A DNA stretch of 64,000 nucleotides from assembly GCA_963730305.1 (NCBI GenBank), contig CAVSRB010000004.1:186001-250000 (forward strand). Reading direction: 5' to 3'. The DNA comes from CAMYMQ01 sp963730305. GTDB lineage: Bacteria > Pseudomonadota > Alphaproteobacteria > Bin65. The position numbers were made by a program, and so were the translations under genes. The notes beneath the pieces are model-generated. The model was not told the origin of the DNA. It saw only the letters and a list, made by a program, of their open reading frames with translations, and made no database searches. Shown here one piece after another: positions 63,366 through 64,000 of this stretch (position 1 is its first letter; the number at the start of each line of letters is the position of its first letter).

Positions 63366-63379
63366 CAGCCGTCACACCC
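63358..63379. promoter_or_regulatory. 22-bp palindrome with Crp-like core
   Basis: Arms GGGTGTGAC and GTCACACCC around AGCC; the core TGTGACAGCCGTCACA matches the Crp consensus layout TGTGA-N6-TCACA exactly. It overlaps the stop codon of the replication ATPase and lies 22 bp from the iteron array. It may be a regulator site or part of the origin; no T-run follows, so terminator use is unlikely. Confidence 0.5.
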
Positions 63380-63430
63380 AAACCGTCAGGATGGGCGTAG
63401 TCTTCGGTTACCGATCCAGGGAGAACGGCC

Positions 63431-63556
63431 ATGAACAGCACCAAGACCTTGTCATACCGGATCACCGACGCCGTCGTGGCAACTTTTGCCTTCGCAGCTG
63501 CCGCGGCCATCCTCGTTCCTGTCGTCCTGGTAGCAGTAGTCCCCTTCGCCGGGTAG
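63431..63556 (+). CDS. Tiny single-helix membrane protein
   Basis: 41 residues: a short polar N-terminus (MNSTKTLSYRITDAVV), then one long hydrophobic helix rich in Ala/Val (ATFAFAAAAAILVPVVLVAVV). The ribosome site AGGGAG sits 8 nt before the ATG. It could be a holin-like, antisense-controlled toxin-like or accessory peptide of the element; no family is recognised. Confidence 0.5.
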   Translation: MNSTKTLSYRITDAVVATFAFAAAAAILVPVVLVAVVPFAG

Positions 63557-64000
63557 GCCCCCTTGGGGTGCGTACCCTCCGGCCTTCTGGGAGCGGGTAG
63601 GTATTGATTGGGCACCCGCGCCCTCCAGCCCTATGCCTGCCGAAACTCAAAAAAGGGGCGGCAAGCTTTCCAGTCCGGGTCCCATATCCGCGAGCAAAGA
63701 CCCCACCATTACTGGAAGCGGGTCCCATTTTCTGGTGTCTATATCGATAGGCGGCACCTGCGTTCCTTAGAACACCGCTAGATCGGGTGGAAAGATCTCG
63801 GCGAGTCGATTCCGAGCCTCCTTACAAGCTGGAGTCATCCAGCCGAGGAATCCCGCTCATTTGGCCTGATTTTCAGCGTGGCGGACCAATCTGGAGGCAG
63901 TGCTTATGTCCGATCTTGGGCGGAAAGCGGACGCACCGGTGGCAGGAGCTTCACGTCCTCCTATAGCCAAAGACCGACAATCCACTAACAATCAAACTGG
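63557..64000. other. Unassigned edge of the element
   Basis: No supported gene. A short direct repeat (gggtcccat near 63678 and 63720) and a loose inverted repeat gtccg..cggac near 63909-63933 are the only patterns noted. Confidence 0.4.

Larger units (their letters stand above)
59475..64000. mobile_element. tRNA-Arg-integrated element, P4-satellite-like (left part only)
   Basis: Order: att tRNA fragment, integrase, AT-rich gap, AlpA-like regulator, two small phage ORFs, D5-type replication ATPase, iterons and palindrome, tiny membrane protein, then about 440 bp with no visible gene at the edge. No capsid, terminase or tail genes are seen so far. Intergenic DNA is more AT-rich than the host genes. 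The size and the right end are unknown. Confidence 0.8.

Noticed and set aside
63358..63379. Rho-independent terminator of the element ATPase
   Set aside because: No T-run follows the palindrome, and it overlaps the stop codon; its core fits a protein-binding site better.

Overview
The window is GC-rich, densely coding chromosomal DNA, most likely from an alphaproteobacterium of the Rhodospirillales type. The evidence is gene order (ubiB-coaBC-dut; gpsA-tsaD facing hemC-hemD-mitofilin-hemY), a PAS protein of the PAS_5 type, an alphaproteobacterial mitofilin-like gene in the hemX position, and many ATGA stop/start overlaps.

Layout. 1-12.7 kb holds housekeeping genes: ubiquinone (ubiB), CoA and dUTP (coaBC, dut), cysteine (an Rrf2 regulator with cysK), a MoeB/ThiF-type E1 enzyme, glycerol-3-phosphate (gpsA), tRNA t6A (tsaD), haem (hemC, hemD, mitofilin-like, hemY) and tRNA-Thr(CGT). 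13.4-21 kb holds an Xre regulator followed by six genes, hyfBCEFGI. They build a complex I/hydrogenase-4-like membrane complex whose large subunit lacks the NiFe cysteine motifs, so it is probably not a hydrogenase. Two paralogous small exported proteins of unknown function flank this module. 22-31 kb is accessory metabolism: acyl-CoA dehydrogenase, a reductive-dehalogenase-like protein, an aminotransferase, a PAS/SMP-30/aldehyde dehydrogenase operon and rlmN. 31.9-34.1 kb and 49.5-50.3 kb are repeat-rich. They carry two inverted copies of a block of about 0.7-0.9 kb that includes the 3' end of upp and a gene for a tiny exported Tyr/Arg-rich peptide. 34.5-41.7 kb is a catabolic and uptake cluster (two SDRs, a 2OG-Fe oxygenase, a carboxymuconolactone-decarboxylase-like protein, a creatininase, a polar amino-acid-type ABC transporter and an HD-domain protein). 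41.9-59.4 kb is mixed: transporters, GSTs, a LysR regulator, thioredoxin TrxC, an SRAP protein, an archaeal-type CTP-dependent riboflavin kinase, a seven-PAS hybrid histidine kinase and an NfeD/stomatin pair.

From 59.48 kb to the right edge lies an integrated element. It begins with the 3' half of a tRNA-Arg gene (attachment site), then a tyrosine integrase, an AlpA-like regulator, two small phage-type ORFs, a D5/primase-type replication ATPase and a putative iteron origin. This resembles a P4-like satellite. Its other end is outside the window.

Quality warning. At least eleven protein genes, one tRNA and one element gene carry single-base indels, nearly all +1 insertions, that break otherwise intact and conserved sequences. 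The corrected lengths all become whole codons. This looks like sequence or assembly error rather than decay, so these genes are annotated as full-length with the break positions given.
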